64,000 nt of DNA, from contig JAJFZO010000786.1 in NCBI GenBank assembly GCA_021397835.1, forward strand, positions 1-64,000. The letters run 5' to 3'. Origin of the DNA: Moringa oleifera (taxonomy: Eukaryota; Streptophyta; Magnoliopsida; Brassicales; Moringaceae). Below the pieces are notes generated by a model. It did no database searches. It was not told where the DNA came from and worked only from the letters and a program-made list of their open reading frames with translations. Of this stretch, positions 1 through 11,072 are shown piece by piece (position 1 is the first letter of the stretch; the number at the start of each line of letters is the position of its first letter). A program made the position numbers and the translations under genes.

Positions 1-165
1 GATGCAGAAAAGTATTGAGATTGTAGTGGCTTTGGCCTTTATCTATCCAAGTAAATGCATTTGTCCTACATACCATTGATTTTGAATGATGACCATAATA
101 ACTTTGGCCTTATCAAGCCTTATGGCATGCTTTAGTCCTTGTTGGCGTGACATCTTGAAGGATAC
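1..165 (+). other. 3' end of a 5' external transcribed spacer (ETS)
   Basis: This leads directly into the 18S start at 166. It matches 58930-59044, the sequence just before another 18S copy, including gcatttgtcc, attgattttgaatgatgacc and gcatgctttagtccttgttg. The same segment begins at about 7430-7506, where it is followed by inverted 26S instead of 18S. It is the processed leader of the 45S pre-rRNA and is cut by the window edge. Confidence 0.75.
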
Positions 166-1821
166 TACTTGGTTGATCCTACCAATAGTCATAAGCTTGG
201 CTCAAAGATTAAGCCATGCATGTGTACGTATGAACTAATTCAGATGGTGAAATTGTGAATGGTTCATTAAATCAGTTATAGTTTTTTTTTATGGTACCTA
301 TTACTCGAATAACCATAGCAATTTCAGAGTTAATACATGCAACAAAACTCAACCTTTGGAAGGGATGCATTAATTAGATAAAAGGTTAAGGTGAGCTTTG
401 TCTATTACTTTGATGATTCATGATAACTTGATGGATCACAAAGACATCGTGTTAGTGATACATCATTCAAATTTTTACCCTATCAACTTTCAATGGTAGG
501 ATAGTTGCCTACCATAGTGGTGATGAGTGATAAAGAATTAAGGTTCAATTTTGGAGAGGAAGCCTGAAAAATGGCTACCATATCCATGGAAGGCAGTAGA
601 TGCGTAAATTACTTAATCTTGACATGGGGAGGTAGTGACAATAAATAACAATACTGAGCTCTTATAGTATGATAATTAGAATGAGTACAATCTAAATCCC
701 TTAATGAGGATCCTATTGACGACAATGTGCTCCTAGCCTTAATTGGTCAAGTCATGCCTCTGATGCTATTACTTTGAAGAAATTAAAGTGCTCAAAATAA
801 GCATATGCTTTGAATATAGTAGCATGGGATAACGCATAAGATTTCTATCTTATTCTACTGGTCTTTGGGATTAGAGCAATGATTAACAGGGATAGTTGAG
901 GGCATTCATATTTCATAGTCAAAGGTGAAATTCTTCAATTTACAAAAGACGAACAACTACAAAAGCATTTGTCAAGGATGTTTTCATTAATCAAGAACAA
1001 AAGTTGGGACTTAAAGATGATTAGACACTATCTTAGTCTCAACCATAAACAATGCCATCTAGGGATCAATGAATGTTTCTTTTAGGACCCCATTAGCACC
1101 TTATGAGAAATCAAAGTCCTTAGGTTCTAAGGGGAGTATGGTCACAAGGCTAAAACTTAAAGGAATTGATGAAAGGACACTACTAGGAGTGGAGCATATG
1201 ACTTAATTTCATTCAACATGAGAAAACTTACCAGGCCCAGACATAATAAGGATGGACAAAGTGAGAGCTCTTTCTTGATGCTATGGTGGTTCTACATCAC
1301 CGTTCCTAGTTGGTGGAGCATTTGTCTAGCTAATTCCATTAATGAATGAGACCTTAGCTTGTTAACTAGCTATGTGGAGTTGATCTTCCATGATCGGCTC
1401 CTTAGAAGGACTATGGTCACTTAGGCCAAGGAAGTTTGAGGCAATAATAGGCATATGATGCCTTTAGATGTTCTAGGTTACACATGCACTATGCTGATGT
1501 ATCCAACGAGTTTATAGCCTTGGACGATAGGCTCGGGTAATCTTTAAAATTTTATCATGATAGGGAAAGATCATTATAATTATTGGTCTTTAATGAGGAA
1601 TTCTTAATAAGCACAATTCATTAGCTTGGTTGACTATGTCCTTGCCCTTTGTACACACCATCTGTCACTCTTATTGATTGAATGGTTCGATAAAGTGTTC
1701 GTATCATGAAAATGTGGTGGTTCACTGCTCCTAACATCATAATAAGCCATCGAACCCTTATCATTTAGAGGAAGGATAAGTCATAAAAAGGTTTTCGTTG
1801 GTGAACCTATGGAAGGATCAT
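166..1821 (+). rRNA. 18S rRNA gene, degenerate copy 1 (pseudogene)
   Basis: Starts at the conserved 18S 5' end (tacttggttgatcct for TACCTGGTTGATCCT) and ends at ggaaggatca just after ggttttcgttggtgaacc. Most of the plant 18S can be followed in order. At about 720 a segment of roughly 160-170 nt of the V4 side is missing: sequence jumps from the gaggatcc-attg region to the gatgcgctcc region, so the 530 loop (GTGCCAGCAGCCGCGG) is gone. Changes are mainly C-to-T and G-to-A. The site where gypsy joins 18S in two other copies is uninterrupted here at about 508 (cctaccatag). Loss of the 530 loop rules out function in the small subunit. Confidence 0.93.
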
Positions 1822-2057
1822 CGTCGAAACTTGCTTAGCAAAAAGGCTTGCAAACATGTTATACATAAGATTGAGGGGCGGAGGGCTCTCGAGCCCTTTG
1901 TCCCTCATATGGCAAGGGTGTGTGGTCTCACACCTAAGCCCCTTTATCGCATGCAACAACCAAGTCACAATATGGGATGCACTAAGGAGCTCAAATGAAT
2001 GAGCATGCCCTTATCGCCCTAATCTTGGTGTGTGGTCGTATCATCCTTAAATGTCTA
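1822..2057 (+). other. ITS1, copy 1
   Basis: Lies between 18S and 5.8S and is about 236 bp, a usual angiosperm length. It keeps a decayed form of the plant ITS1 core around 1976-2010 (gcactaaggagctcaaatga, related to the conserved GCGCCAAGGAA block). The same region at 46231-46461 is clearly homologous. A 66-codon reading frame at 1798-1998 crosses the 18S/ITS1 boundary and is not a gene. Confidence 0.85.
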
Positions 2058-2218
2058 AAATGACTCTTGATAATTGATCTCTCAGCTCTCACATTGAAAT
2101 AAAATGTAGGAAAATGTGATACTTTGTGTGAATTATAGAATCTCGTACGCCACAGACTCTTTGAACATAAGTTGCGTCTAAAGCCATTAGGCTAAGGGCA
2201 TGTTTGCCTAGATGTCAC
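2058..2218 (+). rRNA. 5.8S rRNA, degenerate copy 1
   Basis: Aligns over its full length (about 160 nt) with plant 5.8S: tgactcttgataattgatct for the start, gaattatagaatct for the angiosperm motif GAATTGCAGAATCC, ctctttgaacataagttgcg, and gccattaggctaaggg near the 3' end. Nearly all differences are transitions at former CG or CNG sites. It sits between ITS1 and ITS2 in the normal order, but so many paired positions are changed that it is a pseudogene. Confidence 0.92.
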
Positions 2219-2433
2219 ACAACGTCAACCTCGACCCCCCATCCCTTCAAGGAGGGGAGGGACCTCGTGTGGTGGATATTGACCTCTTGTGCACCTTTGA
2301 CTTACGATTGGCTTAAAAATGAGTCTTGAACGATGCCACATGATGACTTAGTGATGGTACAAAAAGCCTCGTGCTCTCTCGTGTGCACGTTGCTTGCTCA
2401 TAGCTCATGAACCCTTGATTAACCGATCGAAAT
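2219..2433 (+). other. ITS2, copy 1
   Basis: Spacer of about 215 bp between 5.8S and 26S. It includes the C-rich stretch cgaccccccatcccttcaag near 2232. The same order is seen at 46625-46825 and, inverted, at 8572-8787. The 26S start just after it has lost about 25 nt. Confidence 0.82.
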
Positions 2434-5400
2434 GTGACTAATTTTAAGCATATCAATAAGTAAAGGAAAAGAAACTAACAAGAATTCCCACAGTAATGGC
2501 AAGCAAACCAAAAACAGCCCAACTTGAAAATCGAGCAACCTTGGTGCTAGAATTATAGTTTAGTGAAATGTCCTGAGCGATAGATCGGGCCAAGTCCCTT
2601 AAAAAGAGGCGTTTGAGAAGGTGAGAGCCTCATCTTGCCTACCCCCTATTGCACCACGAGGTGCTATCAATGAGTTAAGTTGTTTGGGAATGCAAACCCA
2701 ATCGGGTGGTAAATTTAATGCAAGGCTGAATACAGGCAAGAGTCGATAATGAACAAGTATAGAGAGGGAAAGATTAAAAAGACTTCAAAAAGAGAGTCAA
2801 AGATTGCTTTAAGTTGTTGGGAGGGAAATGGATGCGGGCAAATGATGCACTTCGATCAATTGTGGAATAGTCATAAGTTGGTCTGTTGATCGACTCAAAG
2901 TTTGAATCGTTAGTGGCCTAAGCCCGAGCCTTTGATACGCTCGTGGAGACACCACCATCAACATTGTAGCGTGCTTTGGCACTTGCATGCTCTTGGTGTT
3001 AGTTAATAGGCTCTCCGTTCGACCTATCTTGAAAAATGAACCAAATAGTATGACTTATGTTCGAGTCCACGAGCGAGCAAACTTGTAAGGCGCAAGTAAG
3101 CTAATTGGTGGGATCCCTTGCGAGTGCCCCACCGATTGATCTCCATCTTCAAAGAAGGGTTCGAGTGTCAGCATCCCTGTTGGGACCCAAAAGATGGTGA
3201 ACAATGCCTAAACGTGGCAACACCAAAGGAAACTCTAGTGGAGGCCCGTAGCGATATTGACATGCAGATTGTTCATATGACTTAGGTATTGGGGTGAAAG
3301 ACTAATCGAACAGTCTAGTAGCTAGTTCCTTTTAAAGTTTCTCTCCGGATAGCTAGAGCTCAAATGTGAGTTCTATTAGGTAAAGCCAATGATTGGAGAT
3401 ATCGAAGGCACAATGCCCTCGACCTATTCTCAAACTTTAAATAGGTAGGACAGGGCGACTGTTTCATTGAGCCATCCTATGGAATTGAGAGCTCCAAGTG
3501 GAATATTTTTGGTAAGCAGAACAGGCGATGTGGAATGAATCAAAAGTCAAGTTACGATGTCCCAACTGCATGCTAACATAGAACCAATAAAGGGCATTGG
3601 TCAATTAAGACAATAGATTGATGGTCATGAAAGTCGAAATCTGTTAAGGAATGTGTAATGACTCACCTGCCGAATCAACTAGTCCCAAAAATTGATGGCG
3701 CTAAAACACATGACCTATACCCGGTTGTTAGCCAAGGGCCAAGCCTTAATGAGTAAGAGGGCGCAATGGTCGCTACAATACTTGGGCGTTAGCTGAGGTG
3801 AAGCACCCATCAATGCAGATCTTGGTGGTAATAGCAAATATTTAAACGAGAACTTTGAAGGCTAAAGAAAGGATAGTTTCCATGTGAATGGCACTTGAAC
3901 ATAGGTGGTTAGTCGATTCTAAGAGATGGGGGAAGCCCATCAAAATGACACTTACACATGGCTTAATCAAAAAGGGATTCGATTAAAATTTCAAAATCAG
4001 GATGTGGCAGTTGATGATAATGTAAGGGAGTCTGGAGATGTTGACGGGGCCTTAGGAAACGTTATATTTTCTTTTTAATAGACTGCCCACCCTGGAAATA
4101 GCTAAAAAGAGGTAGGGTCTAATGATTGGAGAAGTATCGCACATCGCGTGGTGTCTGGTACACACTTGATGGCACTTGAAAATCTAGAGGATCGAGTGTC
4201 TCCTTTTCCTGATCATATTCATAACTGCATCATGAAGAACCTCTTGCTGATGGAATAACATTAGGCAAGGGAAGTCAACAAAATGGATCCATAACCTTGA
4301 GAAAAAGGTTAGCTCTAAAGGGTAGGCACGGGGGTCCTAGACTCAAACATGTTAATTTTCGATGGATTGCTTAAGCTACTTAAGCAACGAGAGAGGTCAT
4401 CGTGTGCCGGTCTGGGGACAGATTGGGAGTAACTTTTTCAGGGGCCTTCCTCGAGTTTTGAACAATCAACTAAAAACTGGTATTGACAAGGGGAATTTGA
4501 TTGTTCAATTAAAACAAAGCATTGCAATGGTCCATGTGGATGCTCACATAATGTGATTTTTACCCAGTACTCTGTGAAGAAAATTCAACTAAATGCAAAA
4601 AAATAGTGGAATAACTATGACTCTTCTAAGGTACCTAAAGGCCTTATTATTTAATTAATGACCTGCATGAATGGATTAATGTGATTTCCACTGTCCATAT
4701 CTATTATCCAGCAAAACCATAGCCAAGGGATCGGGCTTAGTAGAATTAACGAGGAAAGAAGACCCTGTTGAGCTTGACTTTGGTGTGACTTTGTGAAATG
4801 ACTTAAGAGGTTAAGTAGGAGCCAAAAATGGCAAAAGTGAAATATCATTACTTTTAACATTATTTTACTTATTTCATGAATCAAAGGTGGGGTATCGCCC
4901 CTCTTTTTGGACCTAAGGTGGCCTCGGCTAGCCAATTAGAGCGAAAGACATTATTAAGTAGGGAGTTTGGCTAAGGCAGCACTTCTGTTAAAAGATAACC
5001 TAGGTTTCCTAACATAAGCTTAATAAGAATAGAAATCTCGTGTGGAGCAAAAAGGTAAAAGTTTATCTGATTTTCATTTTCAGTATGGTTATGAACTGTG
5101 GAAGTGTGGCTTATCTATCCTTTAGACCTTCAAAATTTGAAGCTAAAGGTGTCAGAAAAGCTACTGTAGGGATAGCTAAATTATGATTGAACATCTCTAA
5201 GTCAATATCTTGGCTAGAAGCGATGCATGTAGCTTTTGCTCAATGGATGACCTGTAGTAAGGGCTTCTCGATCCCCAAAGGCAAGTACCATTGGCCAAGC
5301 CTATGCAGTGGAATAGCCTTAAAAGCTACCTTAACCTATCGACCAGTAAGTAGAATCTTTTGTGGATGACTAAAATATGTGATGAGGTATTATAAGTGGT

Positions 5401-5453
5401 AGAATGGCCTTGCTAACACGATCCACTGAGATTCAGCCCTTTGTCGCTCCGAT
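2434..5453 (+). rRNA. 26S rRNA gene, degenerate copy 1 (pseudogene)
   Basis: Begins at taattttaagcatatcaata (LSU 5' domain, CTGAGTTTAAGCATATCAATA) and ends at ccactgagattcagcccttt. About 3.0 kb remains of a usual 3.3-3.4 kb. A large gap lies at about 5176-5192: after aagctactgtagggatagct the sequence jumps to the 3' domain (ggctagaagcgatgcatg). This removes about 260 nt, including part of the peptidyl-transferase region and the sarcin-ricin loop (AGTACGAGAGGAACC). Smaller losses occur at the 5' end and near 4225. Transition-type decay runs throughout, so it cannot work in a ribosome. Confidence 0.93.
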
Positions 5454-6395
5454 TCATCCCTCATTCAACCCCAACAACAATTGTCCTTTTGTTTTGCACA
5501 ATTGATGCCATCAGGTCTGAACTTGACCATCAAAATATAGACCTTGGCAAAAGAGGCAAGCCCATGGTTGCCCCCAGCAGGTACAAATTAAGCGCAAGGC
5601 CTAGCATGCTATGGGACAAAGTGCATCAGCTAAGTGAAGAACACCCTACACAAGTTAGCCATAAACATGCTATAAGGAGTCGTATGTATTGTGGGTGTTG
5701 ATTACATAGGTAAGCTAGGCTATACCAAAGCCCCAAGCTATGTTGGACTATCACGGCAGCCATGGGTGGCTGCAGGTGCACTGGACAGGGTAACATGCAT
5801 GCACTTTGGGCCATCTACAGGCAACGTTGTAATAACATGCTGACTAAAATGTCGAGTTATGAACTTTTATTATGAATTTTCGATCTTTTGATTATTGAAT
5901 TGTTTTAGAAATAACACAAATAAATCATGCAAGTTTTAGGATTTTGCCCATAAATTTGAAAGCATTCCAACTCAAGGGCTATTTTTAATAATTTTTTGAA
6001 AATTCTAAAAGTTTTTGTGTTAGTAAATCAGATTATTCTCTATATCTGTGCAAAATTTCAAATCAAAACTCCTTGTAAATAATATTTTAGACCCATTATC
6101 ACTACTTCGGCATATTGATGTTCCTTTTTATTAGAAGTAATTTCATTTATGACTCTTTAAAAGAAGGAGCTCACTTGTTTCGTGGGTGCTTATAGGCCAT
6201 GCATGCTCCCCCCTACCTACTCGTATTGCTAGGTACTAGGCATGAGGAACCTAGTGCGCATGGCATGGGCTTGGGGCTTGTTGGCTTGGCCTCGTAGTCA
6301 GCAATGTTGGTCGACAAATGTGGCAATGCCAGGTCAATAACCCATGAAATGGGAAAAAAATGTGGAAATGAAATGAGCAAAATTATGGATAGCAA
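5454..6395 (+). repeat. Intergenic spacer (IGS): 3' spacer plus one long IGS unit
   Basis: Continues from 26S. The first part (ccccaacaacaattgtcctt to gaggcaagcccatgg) is the 3' spacer, which recurs after each sense 26S (15468, 50160) and inverted before 38503. Then come one partial 180-bp GC-richer unit and one long unit of about 0.8 kb with an A/T-rich half (cttttgattattgaattg, gcaaaatttcaaatcaaaac) and the block aggagctcacttgtttcg. Reading frames here shift between copies and are not genes. Confidence 0.8.
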
Positions 6396-6965
6396 AGTGA
6401 CCTACACTGTTAATTAATAAGCAAAGATGTGGCTAAACAAACTTGACAATATAGGCAACAAAGTTAATGATGATGCATGCCATATGTGGCCTTACCCATT
6501 TAAGGAATTTTGAACATGCAAAGTGCTTTGCTACGTGTTTGCGAAGCCAAACTCTTTGCACTACGGGATCAACAACACGATTATCGACTGTTAGCAACGA
6601 GCGAGCCATACGTTCAGCCTGGGCATGGCGTCACACCCATGCTGCCAAGGCCTCATTGATGTCTTTTGATATAGAAAACTCATTATCGAAGATCAACGGT
6701 ATAGGTAACAAAGTTAATAATGATGCATGCTATACAAGGGCCTGCTCGCTTAGGGATTTTTAAACATGTGGAGTGCTTTGTTATAGGCCCTCAAGGTGAT
6801 GGACCCAGGGTCGATCATAAAGCTCAAGCATATTGAGAAGGAATTTTTTTGTAACACGATTGACGAGACGATTATCGATCGTTAGCATCAAGTGAGCCAC
6901 ACTTTTAGCTTGGGCATGGCGTGACACCTTTACTACTTATGCCTTACCGATGATTAGGTAGTAAA
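6396..6965 (+). promoter_or_regulatory. Duplicated Pol I promoter-like segment at the start of the ETS
   Basis: Two direct units of about 250-260 bp (about 6450-6700 and 6703-6965) both contain caacaaagttaat-atgatgcatg followed by a TATA-like box and G run, then the block gattatcgactgttagca or gattatcgatcgttagca. The box is catatgtggc at 6481-6490 in the first unit and tatacaaggg at 6731-6740 in the second; the latter resembles the plant Pol I initiation consensus TATATAAGGGG. The matching site at 58402-58411 lies about 640 bp upstream of an 18S start. Function is inferred from position and motif only. Confidence 0.5.
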
Positions 6966-7506
6966 AATAACTGATCATTACCCAAAAGTTTGTCTCTCGC
7001 TAACAAAAATTCATCTGTCGCTATTGAAACTTTTTGTGCTTCATGGCTTGGGTACGATGATGACCGATGACCTATGTGATTAATGGGCCCTTTCCTCATG
7101 CAGCTCGTTTGGTGTTGTTGTTACCCATTTATACGTGCAATGTGTGTTGGTGATCTAAACATGTGTGTTGGCAAGCTCTATGCTTTCGCATCAAACTATT
7201 GTCTAGCACGTTGCTTTAGCATGACCCCGAGCCCTTTCTTGGCATTCATGGGTGATATTGGAACCTTGTGTCTCTTGCTTTCATAAATAGAATTTGATGA
7301 TTCAAATTAGTCATCTTTGCATTAAGTCCCTCATGGGCCTAGGTGGAAACCTCATTCGGGCCTTATGTTCTAAGCACAACTTGCTTCGGCTGGTGGCTAC
7401 TTTAATACATAGGTGTTTGATCATCCTTTGAATGCCAAAAGTATTGCAATAAGAGTGACCTCGATCTCTGCCTACATAAATGATAGCATTTGTCCCACAT
7501 CCCAAG
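6966..7506 (+). other. 5' ETS, sense, copy 2
   Basis: Matches the leader before the 18S at 59045: cttggtgttgt, tttatacgtgc, ctatgctttcgcatcaaact, attgtctagcacgttgcttt, atgggtgatattggaacc and gcatttgtccca all occur in the same order at 58700-58960. It carries an extra segment (about 7290-7480), also found inverted at 13984-14171. At about 7506 it stops and inverted 26S begins, so this leader no longer leads to 18S. Confidence 0.72.
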
Positions 7507-8571
7507 ATCATGCCTTGAGTTTTTTAGCGACTACCATGTCATCCTACTCATTGAGGGTTTGCCCTTGCCCTAATGGTCGAGTGCAGGTCATGCGCTTTAG
7601 CTCCGTCCATTTTCGAGGCTAGTTGATTCAGTATGTGATTGTTACACAATCAACAAATTTTGACTTCCATGACCACCGTCCTACTTTCTTAATTGACTAA
7701 TAACTTTTATGGTTTCTAAGTTAGCATGTAGTTGGGCACCGTAACCTGACTTCTAGTTCATCCCATATCACCAGTTATACTTAATAAAAATGGCCCACTT
7801 GCAGATCTTGATTCCACAAGACAACTTAGTGAAGTCACTGTCTCATCTTATATATTTGAAGTATGAGAATAGATAGAGGGAATTGCGCCCCTAATGCCTC
7901 TAATTTGAGCTTCAGCTATCCTATGGGAATGAGGAGTCCGCTAGTCAAATTAAGGGCAAGTATGTTCCAAAACATGCTGCTTGGGGTGCGCTAATACCCA
8001 CGATCTCGACGATCATGTCTCCACAAGCATATCAAAGCTTGGGCTTAGGCTACCATCATGATCCATGTCGGTCTGCACTCTGAGTCGATTGACGAATTAA
8101 CTCGTGACCATTCCACGTCCGATCAACGTGCATTTACGAACCCCATTGCTTTCATCATGGACAACTTGAAGCAATCATTAACTCCATTGTCAAAGTCCTT
8201 TTCATTTTTCCTCATGGTACTTTTACGTTATCAGTCGCTGACTCGTATTTAGACTTAGACAAATTTATCGCTTGATTTGAGCTGCATTTCCCAATAACCC
8301 AACTTGTTAATAATGCCGTCTCATGGTACGATAGGGTTAGGGCAAGTCGGGGCTCTCACCCTCTCCGAAATCATTTTCTAAGGGACTAGGCTTTGGTCTA
8401 TAGCTAAAAACGCTTCTCCAAACTACAATTGAAACACCAAGGGCACTTGATTTTCAAGGTGGGCTTTTCCTAGCTTGCTCACCATCATTAGGGGAATCCT
8501 TCTTAGTTTCTTTTACTTCGCTTATTAATATGCTTAAACTCAGTGGATGGTCCTGCCTAACCTACGGTCAC
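7507..8571 (-). pseudogene. 26S rRNA 5' half, inverted fragment
   Basis: The minus strand reads as the 26S 5' domain. Recognisable blocks, as written on the plus strand, are cattttcgaggctagttgat (complement of GAATCAACTAGCCTCG), ccatgaccaccgtcctac, aaaatggcccacttgc, ggcttaggctaccatcatg and tatgcttaaactcagtgga at the 5' end. Several internal segments are missing (for example near 7830 and 7905). It runs from a middle 26S position to the 26S start, followed by inverted ITS2, so this is one inverted piece of an rDNA unit. Confidence 0.88.
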
Positions 8572-8800
8572 ATTTCAATTGGTCGATCATGAGTCCATGA
8601 GCCACGAGCAAGTCATGCACACATGAGGGAGCACGAGGCTTTTTCTACCCCGGCCAAGTCATTACGTGACATCATTTGAGACTTATTTTTCGGCCAATCG
8701 TACGCTAGAGGTGCACAAGATGCCAACATTCACCCCATGAGGTTCCTTCCCTCCCTGAAAGATGGGGGGTCGTGGGCAATGGTGCATGACGCCTTGGTAA
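8572..8800 (-). other. Inverted ITS2 with the last bases of 5.8S
   Basis: Continues the inverted rDNA. The minus strand gives ITS2, with its C-run seen as gatggggggtcgtggg at 8761, and ends with gcatgacgccttgg, the complement of the 5.8S 3' end (GCCTGGGCGTCAC). The unit is cut at about 8800, where the CACTA-like terminus begins at 8802. The rest of 5.8S is not found beyond it. Confidence 0.75.
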
Positions 8801-8801
8801 A

Positions 8802-9327
8802 CACTATAACAAAATACGCTTTTATTAACAGTTTTAAAGGAGTTTTATTCACAATTCTAAAACTGTGAACCATGTTAATGAACAAAAAGGGGTCAAAATA
8901 GTTTATAATTTTTAAACTATGAATAAAACAGTAATAGTTTATATTTCATTAAAATTTTTATTCATTGTTTTTGAACTGTGAATAAAAGGAGTAATAATTC
9001 ATTATTCATTAAAAGTCTTTTTCACAATTTTAAAACTATGAATGAAAACAAACATAATTCACAGTTATTTTATCTTTGTTCACAATTATAAAATTGTGAA
9101 CTATTTTTTATTTTTAATTATTATGTTCATTATTTTAAAAATAATTAAAAAGGTATATTTAAAAATCAAAATTTGAAATGATAAATGTTTAAAAATTCAA
9201 ATTATTATTTAATTTTTCTTTAATAATTTGAATTTGAATCATTATTTACTTTTTTAGTAATCTTAATTCGTAATTGTTCTTTAATTTTTTAATAATTCAA
9301 AATTTTAATAATTATTAATAATACAAA
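8802..9327 (+). mobile_element. Terminal fragment of a CACTA-like DNA transposon
   Basis: Starts with CACTATAACAAAAT, close to the plant CACTA inverted-repeat consensus (CACTACAAGAAAA) and to the terminus at 25496 (CACTATAAGAAAAA on the minus strand). It is followed by short inverted subterminal repeats of the type ttcacaattctaaaactgtg and cacagttattttat, then A/T-rich sequence. There is no matching right end: at about 9328 it changes to the inside of a gypsy gag zinc knuckle. It is therefore one end of an element, cut by a rearrangement, with no coding capacity seen. Confidence 0.65.
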
Positions 9328-9720
9328 TGATTCATGCGTTGCAAACCACACATGGTTGAAAAATGCCCAAAGAGAAAGAAACTGAGTGCTTTGATAGCAC
9401 AAGAGGAGGAAGAGATAACTAAATGAATGGCCTTCTTGAGTGAACCCTCTCTAATTATTAAATGCAATCACTACGGGTAGGCAAGTTCAATACAAAGGCT
9501 TGATGTACATGATGGTGCAAGTCAATGAGAAGGTTGTACAAGTTATGGTAGACACGAGTGCCACCAATCACTTTGTGGCACAGTGTGTGGTTGGCTCATT
9601 GAGTTTGACTATTGTGAGAAACTCCACCAAGTTGAACGCAGTGAATTCAAATGCAAAGTCCATCTGAGCCTTAGCAGTGTGCAACTTAAAGATAGATAAA
9701 TAGTTGGGGATTGCAACTTA
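9328..9720 (+). pseudogene. gypsy copy 1: gag end and aspartic protease remnant
   Basis: The end of the gag CCHC knuckle is visible (ATG-rich region to KKLSALIAQEEE type sequence, 9345-9410). The protease-like block then reads MVQVNEKVVQVMVDTSATNH around 9510-9570. The retroviral-type active site D-T/S-G is changed: Asp (codon 9551-9553) remains, but the Gly position is Ser. Copy 2 at the same place has Asn for the Asp. Stops interrupt both sides. Confidence 0.75.
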
Positions 9721-10230
9721 ACCGTGGTATCCCTTGATGACTTTGACTTGATAATGGGGATCGAGTTTTTAGCCTTGACCAAGGTGCTGGTGATATCACA
9801 CCTTTGAGGGATACTTATACGTGATGAAGGAAACTTATACATTATGGTTACCATGGAGTATGGTTAGCAAGCGAAAGATAAAGGAATTGAATTGTGATCT
9901 ACCAAGTAATTCAATAGTGGAACGAAACAGAATGATCAAACATATGTGGCAGCTTTGATAGAGATTAAGCTTGATCAATAGGTCAAAGTACCTAACATGG
10001 TTACTAGAGTCTTGGAAGAGTTCTCAAACACCATGCCCCCTAAATTACCAAAAAAATTGCCACTGAATAGGGCAATGATCATGAAATCAAGTCAGAATCA
10101 AGAGTAAGGTGACTAGCTAAAGCTTCTTACAGAATGTTAGAATGACTCCATAAGGTATTGCAATATGTCCTCATTTAGCCTTCAAAAGCTCCATACAGTG
10201 CACCAATTCTATTTTAGAAGAAACAAGATG

Positions 10231-10834
10231 GGTCCTTAAGGATATGTGTGGACTATTGAGTTCTGAACAAAGTGATAGTGAAGAATAAGTACTATTTCTC
10301 GAATATGGCTAATTTATTCGATCGGTTGTCCAAAGCCTTTTATTTCACAAAATTGGACTTGCGGTCTTGGAACTAGGAAGTAAGGATCAAGGGCAGGGGA
10401 TAAGCCAAGGACAACATGGGTGACCAGTACAGGTCCCTAAGGATATGTGTGGACTACTGAATTCTAAACAAAGTGACAGTGAAGAATAAGTACTATGTTT
10501 CGAATGTGGCTAATTTATTCGATCGGTGGTCCAAAGCCTTTTATTTCACAAAATTGGACTTGCAGTCTTGGAACTAGGAAGTACGGATCAAGGGTAGGGG
10601 ATAAGCCAAGGACAACATGTGTGACCAGTACGGGTCCCTAAGGATATGTGTGGACTACTGAGTTCTGAACAAAGTGACAGTGAAGAATAAGTACTATATC
10701 GCGAATGTGGCTAATTTATTCGATCGGTTGTCCAAAGCCTTTTATTTCACAAAATTAGACTTGCGGTCTTGGAACTAGGAAGCAAGGATCAAGGGCAGGG
10801 GATAAGCCAAGGACAATATGTGTGACCAGTACGG
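10231..10834 (+). repeat. Three tandem 201-bp copies of a reverse transcriptase segment
   Basis: The block beginning ggtccttaaggatatgtgtg at 10231 recurs at about 10432 and 10633, and the fourth boundary falls at about 10834, giving three units of exactly 201 bp (67 codons). Units differ from each other at only about 6% of bases. Copy 2 of the element has a single unit (about 42060-42260). The shared bases gggtc at the boundaries look like the microhomology used. The repeated part covers the RT fingers region (VDY-LN-V through LDL-SGYWQ-type sequence). Confidence 0.9.
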
Positions 10835-11072
10835 GTCTTATGAATTCCTTGTGATGCCTTTTAGCTTAATTAATGCTTTTGCCACATTTTGTAATCTAAT
10901 GAATGATGTGCCATATGAGTTTTTAGATAAATTTGTCGTTGTTTATTTAGATGACATTGTGGCATATAATGAATCACTAGTTAAACATGTGAATTACTTA
11001 ATAGCTGCCTTTTCTAAGCTAAAAGACTATAGGCTCCACGTGACAAATGAGAAGTGTGAATTTTGTCACTAA
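10818..11072 (+). pseudogene. gypsy copy 1: reverse transcriptase palm
   Basis: The longest open stretch of RT in the window, 84 codons. It contains the gypsy motif YEFLVMPF, a changed LTNAPATF block (SLINAFATF) and the catalytic YLDD box (VVYLDDIVAY), with both aspartates kept. It follows the third 201-bp unit in frame. Upstream and downstream frames are broken, and RNase H remnants follow at about 11240-11560 (FEVQIDSSDKAI). Confidence 0.85.

Noticed and set aside
1798..1998. 66-codon open frame across the 18S/ITS1 boundary
   Set aside because: It lies wholly in 18S end and ITS1 sequence; no protein similarity is expected or seen.
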